From assembly GCA_017444065.1 (NCBI GenBank), contig JAFSXJ010000009.1:1-37914 (forward strand): 37,914 nt of DNA, in the 5' to 3' direction. This document shows positions 15,099-24,881 of this stretch, piece after piece. The notes beneath the pieces were generated by a model. The model ran no database searches. It was not told the DNA's origin and saw nothing but the letters and a program-made list of their open reading frames with translations. Positions within the stretch are counted from its first letter, which is position 1, and each line of letters begins with the position of its first letter. The translations under genes and the position numbers were made by a program. This stretch comes from Paludibacteraceae bacterium (lineage in GTDB: Bacteria > Bacteroidota > Bacteroidia > Bacteroidales > Paludibacteraceae).

Positions 15099-17264
15099 AT
15101 GAAACTTAAACAACTGACAATCATGGCTATGTTAGCCTCTACGATGACAGTTTCTGCTGCCGGAAACCCGTTCATGAACTACAAAAAGTGGAAAACTCCG
15201 CATGGAACGTACCCGTTCAACGAAATCTGCAATGCACATTACATGCCTGCTTTCGAGGAAGCAATGAAGCAGGGTCTGGCGGAGATTGATGAGATTGCCA
15301 ACAATCCTGCTGAACCGACCTTTGCGAACACGATTGAGGCGTATGAGCGTTCGGGTGAGATGCTGGGTATCGTGGCAGGCTGCTTCTATAACCTCGCCTC
15401 TGCCGAGACCAACGACTCCATTCAGGCACTACAGGTTGAGTTGTCGCCAAAGATGAGTGAGTACTCGGCCACCATCCGATTGAACGAAAAACTCTTCCAA
15501 CGCATCAAAGCCGTTTACGACCAGCGCGACAAACTCAAACTGAACAAGGAGCAGACCAAGCTGCTTGAAGACACCTACGAGTCGTTTGCCAACAATGGTG
15601 CCAACCTCAGCCCCGAGGACAAGCAGAAGTACCGCGAACTGAGTGCCAAACTGTCGATGCTGACAATGACCTTCGGTCAGAACGTGCTGAAAGCCACGAA
15701 CGCATGGTCGATGCTGATTACCCGTGAGGAGGATCTGGCAGGATTGAGCGATGATACCAAAGCCATGCTCAAAAAGAATGCCGAAGCCAAAGGCTTGGAA
15801 GGTTGGCTGTTGAACCTCAAGCCGACAACGGTTACTCCGGTGCTGAAAGATTGTGATAACCGCGATATCCGTCGCGAACTATATATGGCGTACAACACGC
15901 GTTGTATAGGTGGAGAATTTGACAACACGCAGAACATCATCGATATCGCCAATACGCGTCTGGCGTTGGCGAAACTTTTCGAAAAGAACTGCTTTGCCGA
16001 TAAGTCGCTATACAAGACCATGGCTGATAACAAGGACAACGTATATCGTCTGCTGGACCAACTACGCGATAGTTATATGCCGGCAGCACGCGCGGAAGTC
16101 AAGGAGTTGCAGGAGTACGCCAAGCAGCAAGGCTTCTATGCTACGCTCCAGCCGTGGGATTTCAGTTACTACTCCAAGAAACTTAAGAACGACAAATATG
16201 CCATCAGCGATGATATTGTGCGTCCATACTTTGAACTCGAAGCTGTCAAGAAAGGTGTGTTCGGTCTTGCAAACAGACTGTATGGTATTACCTTCAAGGA
16301 GAACAAGAACATTCAGGTCTATAATCCCGAAGTAACAGCATATGAGGTGTATGACGAGAAAGGCAAGTTCCTGGCCGTATATTATGCTGACTTCCATCCG
16401 CGGGACGGCAAACGTGGCGGTGCATGGATGAATGACTTCCAGCCGCAGTTCATCCGGAACAAGAATGACCATCGTCCGCACATCGTGAATGTAATGAACT
16501 TCACACGTCCGGTGATTGGCGATAACGGAGAAGTGATTAAGCCTGCATTGTTCACCTATGATGAGGTGCGCACGTTCCTGCATGAGTTCGGTCATGGTTT
16601 GCATGGTATGCTTACTCGTTGCCAATACTCATCATTGTCCGGCACAAGCGTTCCGCGTGACTTTGTGGAGTTGCCCAGCCAGTTCAACGAGAACTTTATT
16701 GACGAAAAAGAGTTCCTCGACACCTTTGCCAAACATTACGAGACAGGTGAAGCTATGCCGCAGGAGCTGATTGATAAAATCAAACGTTCATCCAACTTCC
16801 ACGCAGCCTATAGTTGCGTACGCCAGTTGTCGTTCGGCTATCTGGATATGGCCTGGCACACGCTTACCGAACCATTCAGCGTTCCTGCTGACCTGACAAC
16901 GCAAGAGGCTGTCATCCGTTTCGGTGACGATGCAATGGCGCAAGTTCAGGTGCTGCCGACCGTTCCGGAAACGCAGATGGAGACTGCGTTCACGCACATC
17001 TTCTCCGGAGGGTATGCTGCAGGTTACTACAGTTACAAGTGGTCTGAACTGCTGGATGCAGACGCATTCTCGGTATTCAAAGACGCCAAAGCCAAGAACG
17101 GTTCGATCTTCGACAAGAAGACCGCCAAGCGTTTCCGCGAGAATATCCTTGAAAAAGGCGGTACAGAGAAAGCTATGGACCTGTACAAGCGCTTCCGTGG
17201 CGGTGAACCGACCGTCAACGCACTGCTCGAGCGTGACGGAATAAAAGCGATTGAAGTAAAATAG
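15099..17264 (+). CDS. dcp: M3 family peptidyl-dipeptidase (Dcp-like), exported
   Basis: A zinc peptidase that removes C-terminal dipeptides from oligopeptides. It has a signal peptide, MKLKQLTIMAMLASTMTVSA, and the mature protein begins near AGNPFM, so it is predicted to be periplasmic. The zinc motif HEFGHGLHGM (HExxH) is at about residue 494, with a downstream Glu ligand in ELPSQFNENF. The C-terminal FSGGYAAGYYSYKWSELLDADAF is a further Dcp signature. At 721 residues the size is typical. Oligopeptidase A is a related alternative, but the signal peptide favours Dcp. Confidence 0.93.
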   Translation: MKLKQLTIMAMLASTMTVSAAGNPFMNYKKWKTPHGTYPFNEICNAHYMPAFEEAMKQGLAEIDEIANNPAEPTFANTIEAYERSGEMLGIVAGCFYNLASAETNDSIQALQVELSPKMSEYSATIRLNEKLFQRIKAVYDQRDKLKLNKEQTKLLEDTYESFANNGANLSPEDKQKYRELSAKLSMLTMTFGQNVLKATNAWSMLITREEDLAGLSDDTKAMLKKNAEAKGLEGWLLNLKPTTVTPVLKDCDNRDIRRELYMAYNTRCIGGEFDNTQNIIDIANTRLALAKLFEKNCFADKSLYKTMADNKDNVYRLLDQLRDSYMPAARAEVKELQEYAKQQGFYATLQPWDFSYYSKKLKNDKYAISDDIVRPYFELEAVKKGVFGLANRLYGITFKENKNIQVYNPEVTAYEVYDEKGKFLAVYYADFHPRDGKRGGAWMNDFQPQFIRNKNDHRPHIVNVMNFTRPVIGDNGEVIKPALFTYDEVRTFLHEFGHGLHGMLTRCQYSSLSGTSVPRDFVELPSQFNENFIDEKEFLDTFAKHYETGEAMPQELIDKIKRSSNFHAAYSCVRQLSFGYLDMAWHTLTEPFSVPADLTTQEAVIRFGDDAMAQVQVLPTVPETQMETAFTHIFSGGYAAGYYSYKWSELLDADAFSVFKDAKAKNGSIFDKKTAKRFRENILEKGGTEKAMDLYKRFRGGEPTVNALLERDGIKAIEVK

Positions 17265-17305
17265 TCGGATGATAAAAGACCGTTTCTAACAAATCAACGT
17301 TTATC

Positions 17306-18535
17306 ATGATCGTTTCAGAACGAATAGCGCAAATATCTGCCTCTCCGACCTTGGCTATGGCGGCTAAGGCAGTTGCGATGAAAGCTGCAGGAGAGAATAT
17401 CCTGTCGATGTCGTTGGGGGAACCGGATTTCCCGACGCCCATACATGTCAAGCAAGCCGTTAAGGATGCCGTGGATGCCGACTTGTCACATTACGGACCT
17501 GTACCCGGTACACCCGGTCTGCGCGCTGCAGCGGCAAAGTATATGTCTGCATGGGCGGGTAAAACTGAGCTGTTTGCTGCCGAAGATATCATTGTGTCTG
17601 TTGGTGCCAAGCAGAGTATATGCAATGCCATCGAGACGCTTGTCGGCAAAGGTGACGAAGTGATCTTGCCTACACCGTGCTGGGTCAGTTATAGCGAGAT
17701 GGTGAAACTGGCTGAAGGCATGCCGGTATTTGTGCGTACTACGATGGATAATGATTTTATCCTAACTCCCGAAGTTCTTGAAGCAGCTATCACTCCCCGT
17801 ACCAAGGTGCTGGTGCTCTGTACGCCTAACAACCCGACTGGAGCTGTATATAGTGCCAAGAATATCGATGCTTTGGCAGAGGTGTTACTCCGTTACCCGC
17901 AGGTAGTTATTATTGCTGATGAGATTTACAATCAGATTTGTTACACCGGCACATGTGCATCGTGGGCAAGCAAGACCGAACTGCTTGACAGATTGGTCAT
18001 TGTCAATGGTGTAAGTAAGGCTTTTGCTATGACAGGCTATCGTATAGGTTGGCTCGCATGCAAGGACAAAGCATTCATCAAGGCATGCACACGTCTGCAA
18101 GGACAGCAGATAACCTGTGCCACAATGGTGGCGCAATATGCCGCCCAGAAAGCCCTTGAGGGCGACCTCGGTTGTGTAGCGGATATGACCAAGGCGTTCG
18201 AGCGTCGGCGTGATTTGATTGTGAAACTGGCTAAGGATATTCGTGGCTGGAAAGTCAGGAGTCCGAAAGGTGCGTTCTACCTCTTCCCTGATGTGACTGG
18301 ATTGTTAGGCATGTATGCTCCCGCAGACAGTGCGTATGCCAAATCACGCAACACAACTCTCGTTGCCAATGCCGATGATCTGTGCGAATATCTGCTTGTG
18401 GACGGCCATGTTGCCTGCGTGTCGGGCAGTGCGTTTGGCGAAGATACATGTATTCGCCTGTCGTACGCGTGCTCCGAACGGCAGATAGCAGAAGCCATGC
18501 AGCGTATTCGCGCGGCAGTTGAACGGTTGGGGTAG
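17306..18535 (+). CDS. aspC: class I/II pyridoxal-phosphate aminotransferase (aspartate-type)
   Basis: Probably transfers the amino group between aspartate or another amino acid and 2-oxoglutarate. The 409-residue protein begins VSERIAQISASPTLAMAAKA and has SLGEPDFPTP (about residues 36-45), TPNNPTGAVYS, ADEIYNQICY and the PLP-binding lysine in NGVSKAFAMTGYRIGWLA (Lys near residue 236). A C-terminal Arg that would bind the substrate carboxylate is in CIRLSYACSE. The substrate is not certain, but the subfamily fits aspartate. It converges with the TraB gene, with 2 nt between stops and no terminator. Confidence 0.92.
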   Translation: MIVSERIAQISASPTLAMAAKAVAMKAAGENILSMSLGEPDFPTPIHVKQAVKDAVDADLSHYGPVPGTPGLRAAAAKYMSAWAGKTELFAAEDIIVSVGAKQSICNAIETLVGKGDEVILPTPCWVSYSEMVKLAEGMPVFVRTTMDNDFILTPEVLEAAITPRTKVLVLCTPNNPTGAVYSAKNIDALAEVLLRYPQVVIIADEIYNQICYTGTCASWASKTELLDRLVIVNGVSKAFAMTGYRIGWLACKDKAFIKACTRLQGQQITCATMVAQYAAQKALEGDLGCVADMTKAFERRRDLIVKLAKDIRGWKVRSPKGAFYLFPDVTGLLGMYAPADSAYAKSRNTTLVANADDLCEYLLVDGHVACVSGSAFGEDTCIRLSYACSERQIAEAMQRIRAAVERLG

Positions 18536-18537
18536 AC

Positions 18538-19404
18538 TTATCGGTTCACCGATTTGACTTTGTAACCGGCGGCACGTAGTTGCTCCAACAGACCTTTTTC
18601 GCCGCCGAGATAGATGGCGTCGAGCGTGATGAACGCTCCGCCGTTAACAAGATACGGACGCAGACGTCTGGTCCACTCTTTATTGCGCGCAGCGTATATC
18701 TGATAGTCAGAATACGACTGCGTGCTTTGATTATCGGGCGATAGTATCTGATACGACATATCTGTCAGCCGTCCCATTCTGTACATCTCAGCCAGCATGC
18801 GTTCCTGACGCACCTCACGTTCGGGGTACTCAATGATTTGCAGCAGTTCCTTGCACTGCCAGTGAAATGGCTCACGGTCAAATACCATATACATAGTTTC
18901 CCCTATATCGTCTATCGCACGGACAGGCATATTCTTGTCAGTTGCTATTGATTGGAAGAACGCCTCCATCGAACGCTGGTCATCGTAGTCCAGCCATTTG
19001 TGCAGCAGTTCGTTGCGGTACATCGCCGTCAGATAGGAGGGTTTCATGCGGCATAGTTTGTCCATACCCATCCCAAGAGTGAGCTGCATTGCATCGTCAA
19101 TCTGCTGGTATTCCTCGGTTGTGTAGTAGCGGTCCAGACGGATGGAGTCGGGTAGTAGGGCTGCCACACGTAAGGCGGCAAGTGCTTCGTAGTCCTGCAT
19201 TGCAAACTCCGTTAGCACAATTGAGCATTTCGAGAAACAATTCAATAGTTTCGGCACAGAGTCGAGAAACTCGATACCGACAATCTTGTTCGTGGCAAAG
19301 ATGTACGAAGGTGACTTTGCACTATTACCCGATACCTTGAATAATACCTGCGCATGAGCACTGAGTGCAAGCAATAGTAATATGTATAGTAAGTTGCGTC
19401 TCAT
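18538..19404 (-). CDS. TraB/GumN-family protein with a degenerate active site
   Basis: A 288-residue exported protein (signal peptide, cleavage near ALSAHAQ, residue 19). Overall fold markers of TraB/GumN (Tiki-like) proteins are present: LFKVSGNSAKSPSYIFATNK at the start of the mature part, and a C-terminal GGEKGLLEQLRAAGYKV. The family normally has a GTxH motif and a second His in GxxHLxGxxGL; here the corresponding positions read ATNK (37-40) and AIYLGGEKGL (Tyr265 where His is usual). These look like real losses. It overlaps the upstream TPR gene by ATGA. Confidence 0.82.
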   Translation of the reverse strand: MRRNLLYILLLLALSAHAQVLFKVSGNSAKSPSYIFATNKIVGIEFLDSVPKLLNCFSKCSIVLTEFAMQDYEALAALRVAALLPDSIRLDRYYTTEEYQQIDDAMQLTLGMGMDKLCRMKPSYLTAMYRNELLHKWLDYDDQRSMEAFFQSIATDKNMPVRAIDDIGETMYMVFDREPFHWQCKELLQIIEYPEREVRQERMLAEMYRMGRLTDMSYQILSPDNQSTQSYSDYQIYAARNKEWTRRLRPYLVNGGAFITLDAIYLGGEKGLLEQLRAAGYKVKSVNR

Positions 19405-21509
19405 TGCAGGCGGGTAATGATGTTATATGCTTGATATATACCCAGTTCGCCGGCACGGGACAAGTCTTGCAGACCTTCCTGCTGCTTACCTAAATAGATG
19501 TATGTCAAGCCACGGTTGAAATAGGCTTCTGCAAACTCGTTATCAACGCGTATCGCGTCATCATAATGTCGTATAGCCGCCTCGTAGTCTTTCTGCCGGC
19601 AGAGGATGTTTGCCTTGTTGTAGTAGGCAAATGCGAAATCCGGTAGCCGGCGGATGACCTGATCGTAGTCCATCAGCATTAGCCGGAACGCTGCGCTATA
19701 GACTGCTTCATTGTTGGACGGAAGGGTGTTCGGCTGATAAACCACTTCATTATTGGCCAACTGGTATTCTAACAGTCTGTACCGCCAGTTTGCCTGACAG
19801 AAATACATGATGGCGGCAGTCGCGTTATCCACACTGGAAAGGGTCAGGGCACGCGAACAATCCTCTATGGCCGAAGCGTAATCCTGAACAATGGCAAACT
19901 CTATGGCACGAGAGAAGAGCAACATCGCCACACGCATCCCTTCACGTTCAGGTACGGAGCGGAGGTCAGCAGGCAAAGCATCTATCGTAACGGATAGATT
20001 GCTTATTTGCGCGAAGTGATGCGATACCATCTCTGCAGACAGCGGCAGCTCGTGAGTGGTTGCTTTAAGAGCGTCTGGCAAGAGGCGCAACTGATTGAAA
20101 GCTGCCAACGAGTAATTATATTTGGCTGCCGATTGTGCATAGTATGTTATGGTGATGCCAGGCTCGTTGATCAGGTCCTGATAACGGTCTTGTACGCGTC
20201 CGCGGGAAGCTGACTGGTACTTTTGCTCCTGACTGTCTGCTTCCCCGTTCTGAGCTGCACGTTGTGAGAACAACTTGCGGTAGTCGCGTCGTCCGGTTTC
20301 TGTACGTGCTATCTGTACATCGGTGTTCAACGGCGATGAGGTATTCAGTGTGTCACGTCCGGCACTATGGTTCTCTTCAATCATATACGCCCGTTGCAGG
20401 CATGCGTAGGCTTGTTGCTTCTCGCCCAACGCTGTATGTGCACGCGAGGCTATATAATACGACGGCAGGAAGGTAGGGTGAAGCTGGCTGAGTGAATCAA
20501 AGTCGCTGATGGCATCTTTCCATTGTTGCAGTTGCATGGAAACCATTCCGCGTTGGTAGAGTATAGGTCCGAGCAGTTCGTTCGATGAGGTGGCGGAAGG
20601 CGACAACTCGATCAGTTCAAGGGCTTTGCTCAGGTCATCGTATGCGCGGTTGTAGTCTCCCACCTCCTGACGTAGAACGCCTCGGTTGAAGTAGCATTGC
20701 GCCTCGCGAGGCGACAGTTCGATGGCTTTGTCGTAGTCTGTCAAGGCGGCGCGGTAATTATGCTTGTGGTAGTAAATGATGCCTCGGTTGATGAAGTCTC
20801 CGGCATACTTTGAGCCAAGATTGATGGCTTGTGTTATGTGTGCAAATGCTGCGTCCTCGTCGCCGGTCATCATGGTAACTACACCAAGTGCCGACCAGTT
20901 CTGGGCATTTTGTGAGTCATACTTGACTGTAGAGTTGAATTCTGCCAAGGCGCAAGTCGTGTCCTGCTGCTCCAGACAGATAACTCCTCGCTCGAAATGC
21001 AGAGACGCAGCTTCCGGTTCGCGGCGTAACAAGTGGTCGATGTCCGCGCGTGCTTCGTCGTAATGTTTGAGTTGTGCACGTGTATCTGCGCGCAAAAGCA
21101 TGTAGGTCTTGTTCTCAGGAGAGAAGATGAGTGCCTCCGAAAAGTCATGCTCTGCTTTTTCAAACTCTCCTAACTGCCGATAGACATAACCTCGCGTGTA
21201 ATATGCTCCCGGCTGGAAAGGATTGCGCTCTATCGCGGCATTGCAGTCGCGTAGCGCGCCCTGATAGTCGCTGAGCTGGATCTTGGCGATGGCACGCAAC
21301 AGGTAGGGTTCGGCCAGATAGGGCTTGAGCTTGATGACCTGATTGAAGTACTGGATACTCAGCACATAATCTTCGAAATACAACGCATTTCTGCCAATCG
21401 AGGTTATACGGTCGGTGTTCAGTTGTGCGGAGAGAGGCGAAAAATGAAAAACGAAAAGCAGGAGGATAATCAATCCTCGCTCGAATATATATATCTTTTC
21501 ACTTTTCAC
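19401..21509 (-). CDS. large exported TPR-repeat protein
   Basis: A 702-residue protein with about a dozen tetratricopeptide repeats (for example YSLGKQQEGLQ-like repeats, PYLLRAIAKIQLSDYQGALRD, AYYTRGYVYRQLGEFEKAEHDF, AYFNRGLTYIYLGKQ). The N-terminus MKSEKIYIFERGLIILLLFVFHFSPLSAQL has a hydrophobic core ending in a cleavage-like SPLSAQ, so it is predicted secreted. The start is GTG at 21507-21509; no better ATG is in frame upstream. The start itself lies in a 2-unit GTGAAAA heptad, and a heptad run continues in the signal-peptide codons. The middle (about 375-480) is less TPR-like. Function unknown, probably an envelope scaffold. Confidence 0.82.
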   Translation of the reverse strand: MKSEKIYIFERGLIILLLFVFHFSPLSAQLNTDRITSIGRNALYFEDYVLSIQYFNQVIKLKPYLAEPYLLRAIAKIQLSDYQGALRDCNAAIERNPFQPGAYYTRGYVYRQLGEFEKAEHDFSEALIFSPENKTYMLLRADTRAQLKHYDEARADIDHLLRREPEAASLHFERGVICLEQQDTTCALAEFNSTVKYDSQNAQNWSALGVVTMMTGDEDAAFAHITQAINLGSKYAGDFINRGIIYYHKHNYRAALTDYDKAIELSPREAQCYFNRGVLRQEVGDYNRAYDDLSKALELIELSPSATSSNELLGPILYQRGMVSMQLQQWKDAISDFDSLSQLHPTFLPSYYIASRAHTALGEKQQAYACLQRAYMIEENHSAGRDTLNTSSPLNTDVQIARTETGRRDYRKLFSQRAAQNGEADSQEQKYQSASRGRVQDRYQDLINEPGITITYYAQSAAKYNYSLAAFNQLRLLPDALKATTHELPLSAEMVSHHFAQISNLSVTIDALPADLRSVPEREGMRVAMLLFSRAIEFAIVQDYASAIEDCSRALTLSSVDNATAAIMYFCQANWRYRLLEYQLANNEVVYQPNTLPSNNEAVYSAAFRLMLMDYDQVIRRLPDFAFAYYNKANILCRQKDYEAAIRHYDDAIRVDNEFAEAYFNRGLTYIYLGKQQEGLQDLSRAGELGIYQAYNIITRLQ
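21436..21509 (-). repeat. heptad runs at and inside the start of the TPR gene
   Basis: On the minus strand the start region is GTGAAAAGTGAAAAG (two 7-bp units, 21496-21509). Further in, still in the signal-peptide codons, the plus strand reads GAAAAAT, GAAAAAC, GAAAAGC (about 21440-21460), again in 7-bp steps, so on the coding strand these are T-rich heptads. Confidence 0.55.
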
Positions 21510-21537
21510 AACTCTCGTTTTTATTTTATTTGTCTAA

Positions 21538-23796
21538 TTATCTGCAACCGGCTTCGGGGTCGAAAGAGGCTGGTGTGTCGAACTGCTCGGATGCATCGTA
21601 GGGCAGGTCTGGGTCGTCAAGCACTTTCTGCATGTACAGTGCCCATATAGGCAATGCCATCGAGGCGCCTTGACCATCGGCCATACGGTCAAAATGGATA
21701 GCACGGTCTTCGCCGCCAACCCAGCATCCGCTGACCAATGACGGCGTAAAGCCAACGAACCAACCGTCCGAGTTATTCTGGGTCGTGCCGGTCTTGCCAC
21801 CGGCAGGCATCTTCAGTCCATATTTGAATCGTGCCCGGACGCCTGTGCCGTGGTCAAGCACGTTGCGAAGCATGTATATCATCTTGAAGGACGTAAGTTC
21901 GGAGATGATTTCACGCTGTTGGGGACGGAATGTGGCAATCACATTGCCCTGCTTGTCCTCGATTCGTGTGACGTACAATGGGTCAACGCGTATACCGTGG
22001 TTAGGGAAGGTGGTGTAGGCATCCACCATCTCCTTCACACTCACTTCGCACGGACCGAGACAGATGGATACAACCGGATCAAGCTGGCCTTGTATGCCGA
22101 ACGAACGCATGAGGCGCACCAGTTGGTTGGGCGTATAGAGTGACATCAGGTACGCGGATATCCAGTTGGATGACTGCTGCAGACCCCAATTCAGTGTCAC
22201 TGTATCGCCTTGGTTCTTGGTGTGCTCGTCACGCGGCGTCCAGCGTGTACCGTTGGCGTCGATGAGCGTAACAGAGTCGTTGACCGTCTTGTCACACGGC
22301 CACATGCCTTCGTCCATCGCCAATGTGTAGAGGTATGGTTTGACGGTTGAGCCTACCTGACGGCGACCCAAGGTAACCATATCATACTGGAACTGCTTGA
22401 AGTCCGGACCGCCAACGTAAGCTTTGACGTGACCGGAATGAGGGTTCATTGACATAAATCCGCAACGTAGGAAGTGCTTGTTCCAGCGAACGGAGTCCAA
22501 GGGCGACATCACGGTGTCAATCATCCCGTTGTAGGAGAATACCTGCATGGGAATCGGCGTCTCAAAGTTCTCGCGTATGGCCTCTTCTGTCCAGCCTTGA
22601 CGTTTGAGGGCACGATAGCGGTCGGTCTGTTTCATTGCACGAGTCATGATGCCGTCAATCTCCGCTTTGCTCAGGTCGCGTGAGAACGGAGCGTATGATT
22701 TGCCTTTCTTCTCAGCAAAGAATTTCGTCTGCATGTCTTGCATATGTTCGTTCACAGCCTCCTCGGCATAACGCTGCATACGCGAGTCAAGAGTGGTGTA
22801 GATGCGCAGACCGTCCTGATAGAGGTCGTAGTGCGAGCCGTCGGGTTTGGTGTTCTTCTGGCAGAAACCGTATAGCGGGTTGTTTTCCCACTCCCGACGG
22901 TCTATCTCGTATTGCAGTTGGTTCCATTCCGAGTAATTGCTTTTCTGAGGTTCCTTGGCGGTCAGTACCAGACGCAGGAACTCGCGGAAGTATGGTGCCA
23001 ACCCCTGCTTGTGGTCAACGGAGTGATACTTGACTTCAATCGGCATGGCGGCCAATGAGTCGTATTCCTGACGCGTTATTTTCTCATACTTGGCCATCTG
23101 CGACAGAACGGTGTTCCGGCGCTGCAAAGCGCGTTGCGGATGACGGATGGGATTGTACAGCGAAGGGTTCTTCAGCATGCCAACGAGCATCGCAGCCTGC
23201 TCAATCGTCAGATCGGACGGAGTGGTGTAGAAGTACACGTATGAAGCTGATTGAATACCTACGGCATTGTACAGAAAATCGAACTGGTTGAGGTACATCA
23301 ACAGAATCTCGTCCTTTGAGTACAAACGCTCGAGTTGCGTGGCGATAACCCATTCGATGGGTTTCTGCAAGGCGCGCTCGAAGAAGTTGTTTGCACGCGG
23401 TGACCAGATTTGCTTGGCGAGCTGCTGCGTCAGGGTTGAACCGCCACCAGCGCGACCGAGCTTCAATACGGCACGGAACAAGGCCTTGAAATCCACACCT
23501 GTATGATCATAGAAACGTGCATCCTCGGTGGCTACCAGCGCATCAATCACATAGGGGCTGAGGTCGGAGTACTGGATACCTACACGGTTCTCCTTGATAT
23601 AATAGCGTCCCATGCTGACCATATCCTCGGTAAAGATTTCCGAGGCATAGGTGTTCTTCGGGTTCTGCAACTCATCCAAAGGAGGCAGGTAGCCAACCCA
23701 GCCGCGAACGATGCTCAGAAATATGAGGTATAACGCCAATACGCCTGCTGCAAACAGACCCCAGAACCATAACAGAAACTTAGTTTTCTTATTCAT
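21538..23796 (-). CDS. class A penicillin-binding protein (PBP1A-like)
   Basis: A bifunctional peptidoglycan glycosyltransferase and transpeptidase in the inner membrane, with one N-terminal anchor (residues 8-28). The glycosyltransferase (GT51) domain has the catalytic Glu in EDARFYDH (Glu91) and the GGSTLTQQLAKQ block (118-129). The transpeptidase shows STVK (Ser483, Lys486), the SSN motif (542-544) and KTGTT (Lys668). Length 752 is normal. Its start overlaps the hemW stop by TAATG, so it is probably co-translated from the long minus-strand run. PBP1A versus other class A subtypes cannot be settled by eye. Confidence 0.95.
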   Translation of the reverse strand: MNKKTKFLLWFWGLFAAGVLALYLIFLSIVRGWVGYLPPLDELQNPKNTYASEIFTEDMVSMGRYYIKENRVGIQYSDLSPYVIDALVATEDARFYDHTGVDFKALFRAVLKLGRAGGGSTLTQQLAKQIWSPRANNFFERALQKPIEWVIATQLERLYSKDEILLMYLNQFDFLYNAVGIQSASYVYFYTTPSDLTIEQAAMLVGMLKNPSLYNPIRHPQRALQRRNTVLSQMAKYEKITRQEYDSLAAMPIEVKYHSVDHKQGLAPYFREFLRLVLTAKEPQKSNYSEWNQLQYEIDRREWENNPLYGFCQKNTKPDGSHYDLYQDGLRIYTTLDSRMQRYAEEAVNEHMQDMQTKFFAEKKGKSYAPFSRDLSKAEIDGIMTRAMKQTDRYRALKRQGWTEEAIRENFETPIPMQVFSYNGMIDTVMSPLDSVRWNKHFLRCGFMSMNPHSGHVKAYVGGPDFKQFQYDMVTLGRRQVGSTVKPYLYTLAMDEGMWPCDKTVNDSVTLIDANGTRWTPRDEHTKNQGDTVTLNWGLQQSSNWISAYLMSLYTPNQLVRLMRSFGIQGQLDPVVSICLGPCEVSVKEMVDAYTTFPNHGIRVDPLYVTRIEDKQGNVIATFRPQQREIISELTSFKMIYMLRNVLDHGTGVRARFKYGLKMPAGGKTGTTQNNSDGWFVGFTPSLVSGCWVGGEDRAIHFDRMADGQGASMALPIWALYMQKVLDDPDLPYDASEQFDTPASFDPEAGCR

Positions 23797-24881
23797 TATT
23801 CTCGCATTAAATCAGTTATAATCGTATTCAATATATTTATCCCTTCCATCGAGGCAATAATCCTTCCGTCAGCAATGCGCAGTTTGCCTGTAGATAGATA
23901 GGGCTGTGCCTTACGGACCAGCTCGTCCGTAGCGGCTATGCCTTGGCATGTGCGCAAACCTAACATCACATGCTCATTATACTGCTGCGTGGCTGTCAGC
24001 CGTTCGCGTCTGAAGGGCACTTTGCCGTTCATTATGTCGCGCAAGTACTTATGCAGGTTCTCTGCGTTCCACTGTCGCGACTTGCCGTCGAACGAATGTG
24101 CTCCTGCGCCCAGTCCCAAGTACGGTGTCCCGTCCCAATAACTACTGTTGTGCTTGCTCTCGTAGCCTGGAAGAGCGAAATTGCTCACCTCGTAATGTTC
24201 ATAGCCGGCCTCTTTCAGCCGTTGGCATAGGCATGCGTACATCTCGTTGGCGAGGTCTTCATCCGTCTCGCGAATAACACCTTTCTCCCTGAGTCGCCAT
24301 AGCGGTGTTCCTTGCTCGTAACTAAGGCAGTAGGTGGATATATGTTGCACACCGAACGAAAGGGCAGTCTCTATGTCAGCTTCCCAACGTTTCATTGTCT
24401 GGTATGGCAGGGAATACATCAGGTCAATGCTGATGTTTGTGTAGCCCAAGTCCTGTGCCAGACGAATCACTTTCTTTGCCTGCTTGCTGCCGTGACGGCG
24501 GTTGAGGAAGGCTAACATCCCATCGTCGAACGATTGCACACCTATACTTAACCGGTTGACACCCATCTGTTGCCATGCTCTGAGTTTCGCTTCCGTCATG
24601 TCAGACGGGTTGGCTTCCATTGTCACTTCTTCGGCCTCTGCTACGGGTAAGGCTCGCAATAATCGTGCCAAGTCGCTGCTCGTCAGTTGTGACGGCGTGC
24701 CGCCGCCGATGTAAAGGGTTCGTACCGGTTCGCCTTTCGGCAGATAATCCGTACGCAGTTGGTATTCTTTCAATACGGCATCTACATATATGCTCCGCTG
24801 CGACAGTTCGGTTGTCGAGAAGAACCCGCAGTATGAGCACCGCGAGTAGCAGAAAGGTATATGTATATAGATGCCTGCCAT
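23796..24881 (-). CDS. hemW: HemW, heme chaperone (radical-SAM protein)
   Basis: Binds and delivers heme to respiratory proteins; HemW carries a radical-SAM cluster but is no longer considered a coproporphyrinogen oxidase. The radical-SAM motif is HIPFCYSRCSYCGFF with Cys11, Cys15 and Cys18. SAM and substrate regions follow in YIGGGTPSQLTSSDL and NRLSIGVQSFDDGML. I place the start at 24881, where the ATG overlaps the rarA stop (TAATG), giving 361 residues; a longer in-frame start at 24908 overlaps rarA more. HemN proper has a longer N-terminus, so HemW is the better call. Confidence 0.93.
   Translation of the reverse strand: MAGIYIHIPFCYSRCSYCGFFSTTELSQRSIYVDAVLKEYQLRTDYLPKGEPVRTLYIGGGTPSQLTSSDLARLLRALPVAEAEEVTMEANPSDMTEAKLRAWQQMGVNRLSIGVQSFDDGMLAFLNRRHGSKQAKKVIRLAQDLGYTNISIDLMYSLPYQTMKRWEADIETALSFGVQHISTYCLSYEQGTPLWRLREKGVIRETDEDLANEMYACLCQRLKEAGYEHYEVSNFALPGYESKHNSSYWDGTPYLGLGAGAHSFDGKSRQWNAENLHKYLRDIMNGKVPFRRERLTATQQYNEHVMLGLRTCQGIAATDELVRKAQPYLSTGKLRIADGRIIASMEGINILNTIITDLMRE

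Noticed and set aside
16062-16625. Minus-strand open frame of 187 codons inside the M3 peptidase gene
   Set aside because: Shadow of the dcp gene, which has the zinc motif and matching family sequence across it.
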